Assembly: GCF_002865645.1 (NCBI RefSeq)
Contig: NW_020194589.1
Coordinates: 1,286,812 to 1,350,811 of the forward strand
Reading direction: 5' to 3'
DNA: 64,000 nucleotides
Source of the DNA: Hyaloscypha bicolor E
Taxonomy: Eukaryota; Ascomycota; Leotiomycetes; Helotiales; Hyaloscyphaceae
The position numbers were made by a program, and so were the translations under genes. The notes under the pieces are model-generated. The model did no database searches, was not told where the DNA came from, and saw nothing but the letters and a program-made list of their open reading frames with translations. Positions 13,972 to 25,358 of the stretch are shown piece after piece (positions within the stretch are counted from its first letter, which is position 1; every line of letters begins with the position of its first letter).

Positions 13972-14642
13972 GATTTTGCGATGTGAAGCAAGAGTTAGCC
14001 TGGATAGGAGGTATTTTGCGGCGGGATGCAGCTGAGTGATGTATTGGAGAAAATTGTGATGACTTTGTATAGATTGTACTTTCAGCATATATGTTGTCCG
14101 CCGTTCTTACTCGTACATGTATTGCACCACCATCAGTCATCTGTTGCAGTCCGATTGTGCTTTATAATCAGGGATAATTTTAGAGGCGTTATCACAGCCT
14201 TCAATTGCGGGTACGATGGCCCACTTCTGTAATCACAAGCTCCGCAATTGACAGGTGCACCGTGATCTCGGCTATATACCATCGGATAAGACTCCATGCA
14301 ACTAGACGAAGCAGAGTCGGAAGGCAATGCTTCCCCAGATCTTATTTCCCCAGATCCTGGTGCTCCAGGTCTGGGACATGTAAGCCGATGCCCCACCTGG
14401 ATTGAATACCCAGTGCCATGGGCTTGAGCAATGCATCCTAATTCGCTCTTGCTTATGACAAGTCAGAACGGGGAAAAGTATGGGATAGCTGAAGTATCAC
14501 ATTTCCTTTGAAATAAGATCCTCAATATTCCCTCCTCCTCTCCCTCGAGCTAAGTTTCATCGCCATCATCACGCAAGTGACTCTTCCACACCTTGACATC
14601 TTAGTTCTTTCAAGAATCTTGATATTGCACCTTCGACAGAGT
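13972..14642. promoter_or_regulatory. Intergenic region between divergent cupin and MFS genes
   Basis: Non-coding sequence between two divergent start codons, expected to hold both promoters. The overlapping short ORFs on both strands have no recognisable domain. I could not identify a specific transcription-factor site with confidence. Confidence 0.5.
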
Positions 14643-16218
14643 ATGTCTAAAGACAACCAAGCCAACATTCAGCATGTGGAGTCATCCGAGTTGAATACCA
14701 TTCCCGACCCCAAGGCACATGCTCTCGAATATGACGCTGCTTACAAGAAGCGTCTGACTCGGAAAATCGACATGCACCTTATGCCGCTGTGCGCTTTCAT
14801 CTATCTTCTCAACTATCTGGACAGGTCCAACATTGGCAACGGCAAGATTCTCAACCAGGAAACGGGCGATTCGTTTCTCCAGAAGACACACATGACTACC
14901 GCAGACTATTCACTGGTCCTCACCATCTTTGGTATCGCCTACTCTGTCTTTGATGTTCCTTCCAATTTCATCATGAAGCGATATGTCAAGCCTTCGCATT
15001 GGCTTGGGTTTTTGATGTTATGCTGGGGCGTTCTCACTCTAGCCTTTGGCTTTGTCAAGAATTTGAGCACTGTTATTGGGTTGCGCTTTCTCATCGGAGT
15101 TGTTGAGGCAGGCTTTTTCCCAGGTAATGATTATAAACGCCTCTTCCCCTGCTTGTGAAATTCAGCTGACGTGTGCCTGTTCCAAGGTATTGTATACCTT
15201 ATCACCTTTTGGTACACACAAGAACAGCGATCACTCCGCATTGCTTTCGTTCTTGCCTCCGCATCTCTTGCAGGGGCTTTTGGAGGGTTCATTGGGTACG
15301 GTGTCGGCTTCATGAATCGTTATGCCGGCCTCGAGGGGTTCCGCTGGCTTTTCATCATCGAGGGTCTCATCACCATTGTCTGTGTTCCTCTCGTGATTTT
15401 CGGCTTGCCAGACTGGCCGGCAGTGGCTAAGTGGTTGAGCGATGACGAAAAGGCATGTATTACGGCTCAACTTGAAGCACAATCTAGCGGCTTCACGAGA
15501 GAACGTGCCAGTCGACGAGAGGTTTTCGAGACATGCTTCACTCCTCGTATGGTTGCTCATTATTTTGCCTATGTGAGTATACGACAACACCCTCGCTTTC
15601 ACCACTTTCAATGGTCCAATACTAATAATTCTAAAGCTTTCAAATACAATTGTTCTCAACTCGTTGGCATACTTCACTCCCACCATTGTCGCACGTCTCG
15701 GGTACAAGTCGATTACTGCACAACTCATGACTGTCCCTCCCTGGGTTGTTGGCTACGTCGTTTCCCTGGGTCTGGCATATTCTGCTGATCGCTTCAACGC
15801 GCGCGGGATCCACGTTGCGTGCGCGACTTTCTTGAGCGGCGCCGGTTTCCTGGCCTGCTGCCTGCTCCCAGCCGATGCCTACGCGCAACGCTATAGCTGC
15901 CTCTACCTCATCGCCTGCGGGGCCTTCCCCAGCGCTTCTCCCATGGTCGGCTGGGTTACATGCAATGTTCCAAGCCAAAGGACCATGGGTCTCGCTGCGG
16001 CCATGAACAACGCAACGGTGGGCATTGCATCAATTATCTCGGTCTGGATCTGGCCTGCGTCTGACGCTGCCAAGAATTATCCAACGGGCAACATCGTGTG
16101 TGCGACGGCCAGCTTCATCACTACGGCTATTGTGATTGGATTACGTGTTCATTATGGCAGGTCGAACAAGAAGGGCGCACTCGATGCTGCTGGGGTTCAG
16201 CGAGTCTGGGCTTATTAA
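14643..16218 (+). CDS. MFS transporter, ACS (anion:cation symporter, Dal5-like) family
   Basis: Three exons, 14643-15123, 15187-15572 and 15637-16218, join in frame to a 482-residue polytopic membrane protein. Introns are 63 and 64 bp. They have GT..AG ends and branch sites GCTGAC and TACTAAT. A charged cytoplasmic N-terminus leads to KIDMHLMPLCAFIYLLNYLD, the first helix typical of fungal allantoate/nicotinate/pantothenate-type permeases (Dal5/TNA1 relatives). The RSNIGNGK motif follows, then about twelve hydrophobic segments. The intron 1 junction falls at GFFPG|IVYLITFWY, a conserved loop in the family. The expected role is proton-coupled uptake of a small organic anion at the plasma membrane; the substrate is unknown. 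I start at MSKDNQ because the upstream in-frame Met has no family-like sequence after it. Intact. Confidence 0.85.
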
Positions 16219-17195
16219 GCTTGCTGTTAGTGGAATGCTCTTTCATGCCATTGGTAATCTGTTGTGGAGATCAATTCTGGTACTAAGACAGGGTTGCGAG
16301 TATTTATGGGAGAAATTCATCAATAGGATAGGATAGTTGCAAAATTATGCCGAAGGAAAACTCACGATCCCGAAAGTTGTTCGCCTCAAGAGTTCGCATT
16401 TGAATAGTCAATCAATATAGTCAAATGCGAGATCACATCATAGATTAAGATGCAGCAATTCGTCAGTGAACTGCCTGATTTGAAAAGTGATTAAAAGGCT
16501 TTACGGACAAGATTTTCAGTCACGAAGACGATACATTGATAAATATTGGTCCCTCGCCCTCTCTGTCATCTCCCCGAACTGAAATCACATGCCTTACGAC
16601 TCAGAATTCCGCTGCGATAAGCACGCCACACACTCTCATCAGGCATGCCACGCGTATCAATGCAAGCATGTATCTAGAACCAAGTTATTCATAGAGGCTT
16701 TGAAATTTGAAAGGGTCTGAAAGCTCAAGCCATCATTTCCCGTCCCGACTGTCGGGTATGCACTACGCATATACCATGGACCCTTCGTATATTCAGCGAC
16801 ATAGCGCATATACCCGAACCGCCTGGCCGGTGCGCAGTTTGATGCTCGGGTATTTTGCTGCTGTTGCTAGTACCAGCCGATTTTGACAACGACGTCGGAG
16901 ACTGACATTTTCATGACCTATGATGTGTCCATCTAGCAGGCAATCTCAAACGTGGAAAGGCAAGGCGAAAATTGAAAGGCGCCTATTCTTTGTCTTGCCA
17001 AGGTAATATTTCCCTTCAGCTTTGTGTGTCCTCACTTGAGAGTACCGGCAACATCGAAAGTTATATCACGAGAGCGAATTATGATAAAGTCCTCATGATT
17101 TGGGAGTTTCAAATATTTCCATATCATTTCATACCTTCTTAGACTGCTTGAAACCAGCTGCTTCATCGTAGCCAAGGTCCTTTGTGATCGCAATC
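16219..17195. other. Intergenic region with three TCGGGTAT/ATACCCGA motifs
   Basis: About 1 kb without coding signal. It contains the motif TCGGGTAT (or its complement) near 16752, 16810 and 16846. The same motif recurs upstream of the genes at 35903 and 49997. It presumably contains the promoter of the downstream dehydrogenase. Confidence 0.5.
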
Positions 17196-18367
17196 ATGGG
17201 TTCTATACTGCCAGAAACAATGAGGGCAGTCGTCTTCAATGGCCCTTTCGAAGTCGAAGTTGTGGACAAGCCAGTCCCCAAAATTCTCGAGACGACAGAC
17301 GCAATTCTCAAGGTCTCTGCTACCGCTCTGTGCGGCAGTGACTTGGTACGTGATACTCAATCGAACCCCATTTTTACATCTCAGAAATCAGCTCTACAAC
17401 TTCCCTAAACCTCGCCTTCGTACTGACTCCCATACAGCACTACTACCGCGGTCACCAGAAATCCACCCCTGGATTCATCTGCGGTCACGAGACAGTCGGG
17501 CACATCACTGCCCTTGGCTCCTCCGTCACAAACTTCTGTATCGGCGATCACGTCGTCATTCCCTTCTCAACCGCTTGTGGCTCCTGCTTCTTTTGCTCTC
17601 GTGGACAATCTAGCCGGTGTTCCAACGGTGTGCTCTTCGGGTGCATCACGCCCTCCGCGACCATCGACGGCGGCCAAGCAGAATACATCCGCGTCCCTCA
17701 CGCTGCGTCGTCACTCGTGAAGGCACCGTCTTCGATTCCAGAAGACATGCTCGTCCTCATGGCGGACGTGTTTCCCACGGGGTACTTCGCAGCAAGCCGC
17801 TTCCTGAAAGACGTCCCCGAAGCACAAAAAGAGGACATCACGGCCGTGGTTCTAGGCTGCGGGCCTGTAGGCATTTGTGCTATCGCATCCGCTATCCATC
17901 TCACGGGCGGAAAAGCCCAGATTTTCGCCGTCGACTCGATCCCCGAGCGTCTTAATGCCGCCGAGAAGCTGGGCACCATACCAATAGCCCTCTCCGATGA
18001 CCCAATCGCGAAGATCAAAGCCACCTCATCTGGCCGCGGCGCAGACGTGGTCATGGAGGTCGTTGGCCATGCCGACGCGCTTGAGCTAGCGTTCGAGCTG
18101 ATTCGACCCTTTGGTAAGATCAGCAGTGTGGGCGTGCACAACGAGCAGATCAGCTTCTCGGGCTTTGCGCTGTATTCGAAGAATGTGACAATGGTGTTTG
18201 GGAGATGTCCTGTACGAAGTCTTTTTGATGAGGCCCTGGCGGTGTATGAGGTTTTGGAGGAGAAGTTGAGGTTCTTGTGTGAGTTGAAGATGCCACTGGA
18301 GCAGGCGCCGGAGGCATATAGGTTGTTTGAAAAGCAGAAGTTACATAAAATATTGTTCAGTGTATAG
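17196..18367 (+). CDS. Zinc-dependent medium-chain alcohol/polyol dehydrogenase
   Basis: Two exons, 17196-17345 and 17438-18367, separated by a 92-bp intron (GTACGT..ACAG, branch CTGAC). The protein has 359 residues. Catalytic-zinc ligands are visible as C46 (CGSDL) and H67-E68 (CGHE). The structural zinc loop is complete at C97, C100, C103 and C111. The NAD(P)-binding motif GCGPVG is at 190-195. Family members oxidise secondary alcohols, threonine or polyols in the cytosol. The exact substrate is not evident, and threonine-dehydrogenase-like or glutathione-independent formaldehyde-dehydrogenase-like relatives are possible. I chose the ATG at 17196; MRAVVFNG at 17220 is an alternative. All key residues are intact. 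Confidence 0.85.
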
Positions 18368-18621
18368 ATAGTAAGGAAGGTCTTAGTATACGGATAAAAT
18401 CCATACCACTAAAACAGACTTGTTTCTTTGCAGGCAGAGTGTTCTGTTGTGATTTCAATGTGAATGTCGATCGTGGGGTGGGAGAGTCCCATGGATGCCT
18501 GCGATTGAGCTCGCCACACCAAATGAACCATGAACTGCCTCACGAAAAGATAGATGTTGTGTAACTGCGTTGTGCATCATTATTCTTGATTGCTACCGAA
18601 TTTGTCAAAGTCACCGGGACA
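18368..18621. other. Short intergenic gap between convergent genes
   Basis: Separates the convergent 3' ends of the dehydrogenase and the epimerase-like gene. I see no repeat or further gene here. Confidence 0.6.
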
Positions 18622-19649
18622 TCACGAAGCAACAGGTGCCGCATAACCTTGATATTCACCCTTCTCAGCCAGTAGAACAGGCAACTCATCCTCCACAAAC
18701 GAGTCAAATGTCGACTTCCCTTGAGGTTTCCAGCCCAGAGCACGTAACCTATTGACGCGGTTCCTCGCATTCTCCCCAATGACCGCGACAGACCACTCCT
18801 GGAAAAGATCGCCAAACATCCCACTGGGAATTTCCCTCGGCTTCGGATCCTGAAGCTTGCCAGCATTGTGCAGCGCCGTACCAATCTCCGCAGCCATCTT
18901 CTCCCAAGAGTGCTCATCGCCGTTCTCGATGAAGAAGTAGGGGTTCTTGAGCACTTCGTCGCCGGATGAAGATTCCATGTAGTGCAAGATCGTCATGTAG
19001 CCCTTTGCTAAATCGGAGACGTGAACCTGGCCCCAGACGGCTTTTCCTCCTCCGCAGAAGCCGGCGAAGCCTGCTTAAGCGCAAAACGCGCCATGGTCGG
19101 AATCTGGATGGAGAGGCGATTCTCTTTGCCCAGGCCATAGATGACGGGAGGAAGAACAATCGACACCTTCGCTTTGGCACCGAGTTGTTTGCGATGCCCC
19201 AATATAGCCAGGTCAATCTGGCGATGAGGAGCGTCATCGGCTATGCTATCGATCGTCTCGGGCTTGTCGTCCTCATATATCTTGTCACTAACATACTTCC
19301 CCTCTGATTTATCTGTTATGGCACTGCACCCGCTGGTGTGAATGTAGATTGAACTCTTCCCGCTCTTGGCGCGTTCTGCAATGCCATCAAGAATGGCAAT
19401 AGCTGATGGCTTGTGATCAGCTGTTGCGGTGTGAATCGTGATGTCATTATTTGCAGCTGCATAGCGGATAACATCGTGGTCGTCGAGGGAACCTTTAACA
19501 GTCTTGGAACCCATCTGCTCGAGGCTTGTGCGCGCCTCATCTCGACGAACGAGTGTGGTGACAGAATAGCCCTGTTTAAGGAGCTCGCTCAGGATTTCGA
19601 GGCCAATGAAGCCAGGACCGAGCAGGAAGACCGAGCTTTTGGGGGCCAT
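18622..19649 (-). pseudogene. NAD(P)-binding epimerase/reductase-like gene with a one-base frameshift
   Basis: The N-terminal part begins MAPKSSVFLLGPGFIGLEIL, a Rossmann GxxGFIG motif, and has the HTSG and PPVIYGLG landmarks of the extended SDR (NAD-dependent epimerase/dehydratase) family. Reading continues to FALKQ near 19075. It then runs out of frame into ASPASAEEEK and stops at 19008. The other frame resumes exactly there as GFAGFCGGGKAVWGQVHVSD, then DLAKGYMTILHYM, and ends at 18622 with the family-like C-terminus. No intron fits the joint. One missing base at about 19072-19077 (AAGCA|GGC) explains it, so this is either a real lesion or a sequence error. If whole, it would be about 342 residues. 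The substrate is unknown. Confidence 0.75.
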
Positions 19650-20005
19650 TGTGTTGGGAAAAGAGGTGAATGGCGAAGTGGAAACAACGCAGAATTCAAG
19701 TTTTGAAATGTGATTGTGATGGCAAACCACAATGGATGTCAAGGGTTGGAGATACTCTACAGAAAGCTCGATGGACCTGCGAAATACTCGTCATTGAAAA
19801 ACCACTATGAAAATTGTCAAGTGACGTGGGGTAGTATTGGTAAGCTCTTGCCTTTGTGTCTTGCAACATTGTAGTCTTGTCTAGAAAGAAAAGTCAAAAG
19901 AAATGCGTTATGGTAAATGGCGTCATAAGGTGGATCATATAGCCGAGTGCCCCTCTATCCCCACATGGCCCAGCCCACATTTCTATCGCCTCTGCCCCCC
20001 TTTTA
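19650..20005. other. Intergenic region upstream of the epimerase-like gene
   Basis: Non-coding and of ordinary composition. It should contain the minus-strand promoter. No repeat was recognised before the MITE at 20006. Confidence 0.5.
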
Positions 20006-20368
20006 ATCGTTCGGTGGTTCTCACCTCCAACTCGCTTAGTACGCCTTGTAGGTGAGGGATAGCGATACGCAACGAACAGCGATACGCAAATCTGAGATTT
20101 TGGTGGGAATCTCTCCTTTTCTCCCTTTGAATTCTCACAACGCAGCGTAATAAAATAGTGTCTAAGTATTGGGAATTGATCCCAAGGTGTAGGCCCTTTA
20201 GCTTAGTAAATTTTAAGTCTAAAAGATTAAGGCGTTATTGTGATGCAAATCTGCCCCATTTGCCCATACAAATTTTGGAGCGATTTGCGTATCGCTGTTC
20301 GTTGCGTATCGCTATCCCTCACCTACAAGGCGTGCTAGGCGAATTGTAGGTGGGAAACGCCGAACGAT
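20006..20368. mobile_element. Miniature inverted-repeat element, TA target (Tc1/mariner-type)
   Basis: A 363-bp element with inverted arms of roughly 85 bp: 20006-20091 and about 20282-20368. Its ends are ATCGTTCGG and CCGAACGAT, flanked on each side by TA (20004-20005 and 20369-20370). A TA duplication is the hallmark of Tc1/mariner/Fot1-type elements. The inner arms are nearly perfect through GCGATACGCAACGAACAGC. There is no transposase, so it would depend on a relative elsewhere. Confidence 0.8.
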
Positions 20369-20461
20369 TACTCTTATCCGATCCTCCCGGTCCGAAGAAA
20401 AGGCCAACCGCCGAGAATTTTGCCGAAATACCAAATCAAGCCAAACAATGTTACCTACAAC

Positions 20462-21080
20462 TAGGGGTGGTACTTTACATTACAGCCCGAGCACGTTACG
20501 TAAAGTATGTAATTACAGCCCCTAAGTACTTTACACGTTACTTTACATTCATGTGATGTACTAGCCCGATACGGAATATACTATACCTAATTTGGAGGCG
20601 GTGTGCTTCGGCAGTAAGTTTGAATCTTCGCAGCTGAGAAACTCTCTATTATCAACACTCTCACCACCAGGGGATCAATCGCCATTCAACAAGCTAATAT
20701 GCTAGCCAATAATTAGCAGAGCGCTCGAGAGAAGGTAGAGATCCATGGAGCCTTCGATAAAAATTTTAGTATGCGAATACGGGTCGATATTTAAGGCTAT
20801 TTCAGAGGTTCAGGGCACAATTCGGGGCACACTTTAGGGCTTGCAAGAGATTCAGTGGGGGATTAGTAGCGATTTTCAGGGCCTCCCAAATTAATACGAT
20901 GACCTGGAGTTTCAGGCCTTTGGGGATAACTATTGGGACCACGTGTCCTGAATTATACTCTCCTTTATGCATGAATTATACCCTATTTATGCCTACTTTA
21001 CACGAGATTTACTATGTTTTGTAATGTAAAGTACGACTACTTTACGTAAAGTTTGTAAAGTGTAAAGTTTACCATCCCAG
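20462..21080. mobile_element. hAT-like non-autonomous element
   Basis: The ends TAGGGGTGGTA and the complement of TACCATCCCAG form an imperfect 11-bp inverted repeat of hAT type. The flanks CCTACAAC (20454-20461) and GCTACAAC (21081-21088) match at 7 of 8 positions, the duplication length expected for hAT. Both ends are packed with subterminal copies of TACTTTACA/TGTAAAGTA, as in hAT transposase-binding regions. No ORF is supported inside. Confidence 0.65.
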
Positions 21081-21528
21081 GCTACAACGGCCACCAAGCA
21101 TGAATATTCCGATTTTTAATCTCCTTCCTCACATCCACCAAAAACATGCTTGTCTCCTCCGTACTCCACCCCAGTGCCTTCGAAAATAGCCTTGTGACCA
21201 TGCTCTCCAAGCTACTTAGAAGATTCTCCAAACTGCTCAGTAAGGAGTAGATTCAAACCCTTGAGGCGCATTTTGATGTTTGACAGTAACTTGAAACCCG
21301 CGTGTGTTCCATTCTATTCATAAATTCGGGGTATTCATAAATAAGATAGCTAGGGAATAAAGGAAAAGTACTCTGATTTCAAATACCTTAAAGAAGTCAT
21401 ATATATATTACTAATTTGAGTATTTCTAATATATCAAGTTATAGAAAAGTGAAATTAGGTAAATAAACTATATAGTACTATAATAGTAAATCTAATAAAT
21501 ATAAGAAATACTAGCTTATTATAGCTAT
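21081..21528. other. Degenerate sequence between transposon remnants
   Basis: Mixed composition, becoming AT-rich after about 21330. No gene or repeat could be named. Confidence 0.4.
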
Positions 21529-21700
21529 TGTAGTAGGGAATCAGGTGACGAGTCACGTGGCTGGTCAGGTGCTCTCGGCTATCCACTACCCCTATATATA
21601 TAGCTCTCTCCTTCTCTCCTTCCCTCCTTCTTACCAAGATAGTATCCCGAGTACTCAAGTTCTTAGTATATATATTTAGTATCCCTATATATCCCTCTTT
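21529..21700 (+). repeat. Possible solo LTR fragment
   Basis: Starts TGTAGTAGGG, has a CACGTGG block, a TATATATATAG TATA-like element and a pyrimidine-rich CTCTCTCCTTCTCTCC stretch, like the promoter part of an LTR. No second copy in the window confirms the ends. The 107-aa ORF over it on the minus strand is not supported. Confidence 0.3.
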
Positions 21701-21960
21701 ACTATTATAATAGAAAAGTTCTTTATTAATTACTTGAAAGAAATATTTTAGAAATTTGAAATTATTAATAAAATTCATATAGTTTATATTAGTTTATTAT
21801 TTATATTAAGAAAAATCTTATATAAATAAGTAAAAAGAAAGAACTATAGCTTTATAAAATAATAAAATAATAGTATTTATATAAAATTATAATAGAAAAG
21901 CTATATAAAACTATAAAAAGTAATAAATAACTTATATTTATAAATTATAAACTTCTTTAA

Positions 21961-22175
21961 TATTAGTATAGCTATTACTTTAAGAGTTATATATATATTA
22001 GAGAACTTAAAGGCAAGAGGATATAAGTAATAAAATATAAATAACGGGATATAGAATAGGAAATATAGTTATATAATCTTATATTCTATAATTAATTTAA
22101 TTAGTAAACTAGATCCTATTAGGCTTAGTAAATTTAGGAATTATATATTATTAATAAACCAATATTTAATTACTT
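21961..22175 (+). repeat. Truncated copia LTR, same family as 3428-3726
   Basis: Starts TATTAGTATAGC, keeps the order of the full LTR and contains a CTAGATCCTATTAGGCTTAG block. It loses similarity near 22150-22175, short of the 299-bp full length. Heavily RIP-mutated. Confidence 0.7.
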
Positions 22176-22288
22176 ATTATAAATCTTATATAACTAAATA
22201 ATTTAATTATAACTTTAACTTTTATATTTAGTTTTTAATTAATTTTTAAAGAATTTAAAATTAAAATAATTAATATTAAAATATAGCT

Positions 22289-24098
<1,810 letters not shown>

Positions 24099-24340
24099 AT
24101 GTCACGATTCCCAGATGCCTCCTAGACGCACGTGACGCGGCCGCCTCGCTAGGGAAGTATGCTTGGAATGTACTAGAGATATTTAGAAGGCTAAGCCCCT
24201 TCGGGACTAGCGTACTATAGGGTGCATATACTCCCTCGCAGCCTCCTATATTCTAGTTTTCCTTTCCTTAGCTTTGAATCGTCTTCGTAAGGGACCTTCT
24301 ACCTTGCTTTCCAAGCCCTGAATACCGTACTTATAATATA
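24099..24340 (+). repeat. Possible solo LTR or island fragment in AT-rich DNA
   Basis: A GC-normal block opening with TGTCACGATTCCCAG, a start often seen in fungal gypsy LTRs, with a CTATATTCTAG TATA-like stretch. The 3' end is not defined and no second copy is present, so the call is tentative. Confidence 0.25.
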
Positions 24341-24829
24341 AATTCTTCGAGATATTAATAGTTAATAATAAGAATCGAATTAATATCTTTAAATATATTA
24401 TATATAACTTATAATTCTTTAAATAAAAGAAGAAAAATTCTAGTATTTACTAGCTTTTAATTATTAGTTATATTATTAAAGTACTTCTAGCCTAAATTGA
24501 TTTCTTGAAATTATATATAGCATATTAATATGCCTTTATTAATTCCTACAAAATTCCTTATTTTACTTATATAATATTTTCAACCCAGAATTATTTGCCT
24601 AAAGAAATAAAATAAGAGGCTAATCAAATTAGATAATAAAGCATCTATATAAGTATACTAGTTAATAAATAGTAGAACTAGATATTCCCATTAATTATAT
24701 AACTTTTCTTCCTAATTGGAGTTATGGTTATTAAGTAATTTGCGGAATTGTAATTAAAGGTAGTGCTTTGAATGTTTCTATTGCGAGGGTTTTCGCAACT
24801 TGCTTAAAATGCGATTTAGACGATTGTTA
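24341..24829. other. Degenerate intergenic sequence
   Basis: AT-rich at first and more balanced toward the MITE. Nothing further recognised. Confidence 0.4.
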
Positions 24830-25091
24830 CGAGCCTGCGGACACAAATCTGTGTTTTTAGCGATGTTTTCAGGTATCACAAAACCAAAGTCGCCCACTTC
24901 ATTTCACAGTTTCTTCACAACTACAGATTAAAACCTCGTATAATTCAAGCGTATATAATAAAAAAGGATAGATCGAGTTTAGAATGCCTTTAAACCTAAT
25001 GATAAAGATAAAATAGAAGCGCCCAGAATAGTTATGGGGTTCATTTCTTACAGAAGTGCCCTAAAAACACAGACTTGTGTCCACAGGCTCG
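24830..25091. mobile_element. MITE, PIF/Harbinger-type (TTA duplication)
   Basis: A 262-bp element bounded by inverted repeats CGAGCCTGCGGACACAA and its near-perfect counterpart TTGTGTCCACAGGCTCG, extending inward through TCTGTGTTTTTAG. It is flanked by TTA at 24827-24829 and 25092-25094. A 3-bp TWA duplication is typical of PIF/Harbinger. There is no coding sequence. Confidence 0.75.
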
Positions 25092-25358
25092 TTACGGAGG
25101 ATGCGGCCAAAGGTCTTGCAACTGTCAGGGTTTGACGCCACACTCGCTTAAATTACAAGGGCGTTGCATGGCAACCAGAGGCCGCCATAATTACAGGGCC
25201 TTACAGGCTTGTCATGCTTAAATAACAGCACTCAAGCCCTGTAAACATTACTAATAGCAATGTTCCTTCAGGCAACTGAGGCCCTAAGCACCGTTGCTAT
25301 GCCAGAGCTATGTGGCGTTCTTAGGCTTGGCGCCCACCCCTGCCAGTTGCAAGACTTA

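Noticed and set aside
20041..20336. Large palindrome as a transcription terminator or origin
   Set aside because: Its arms end at TA duplications on both sides, which fits a MITE better.
21455..21778. 107-residue minus-strand ORF
   Set aside because: Covers an LTR-like promoter block and has no recognisable domain; probably composition-driven.
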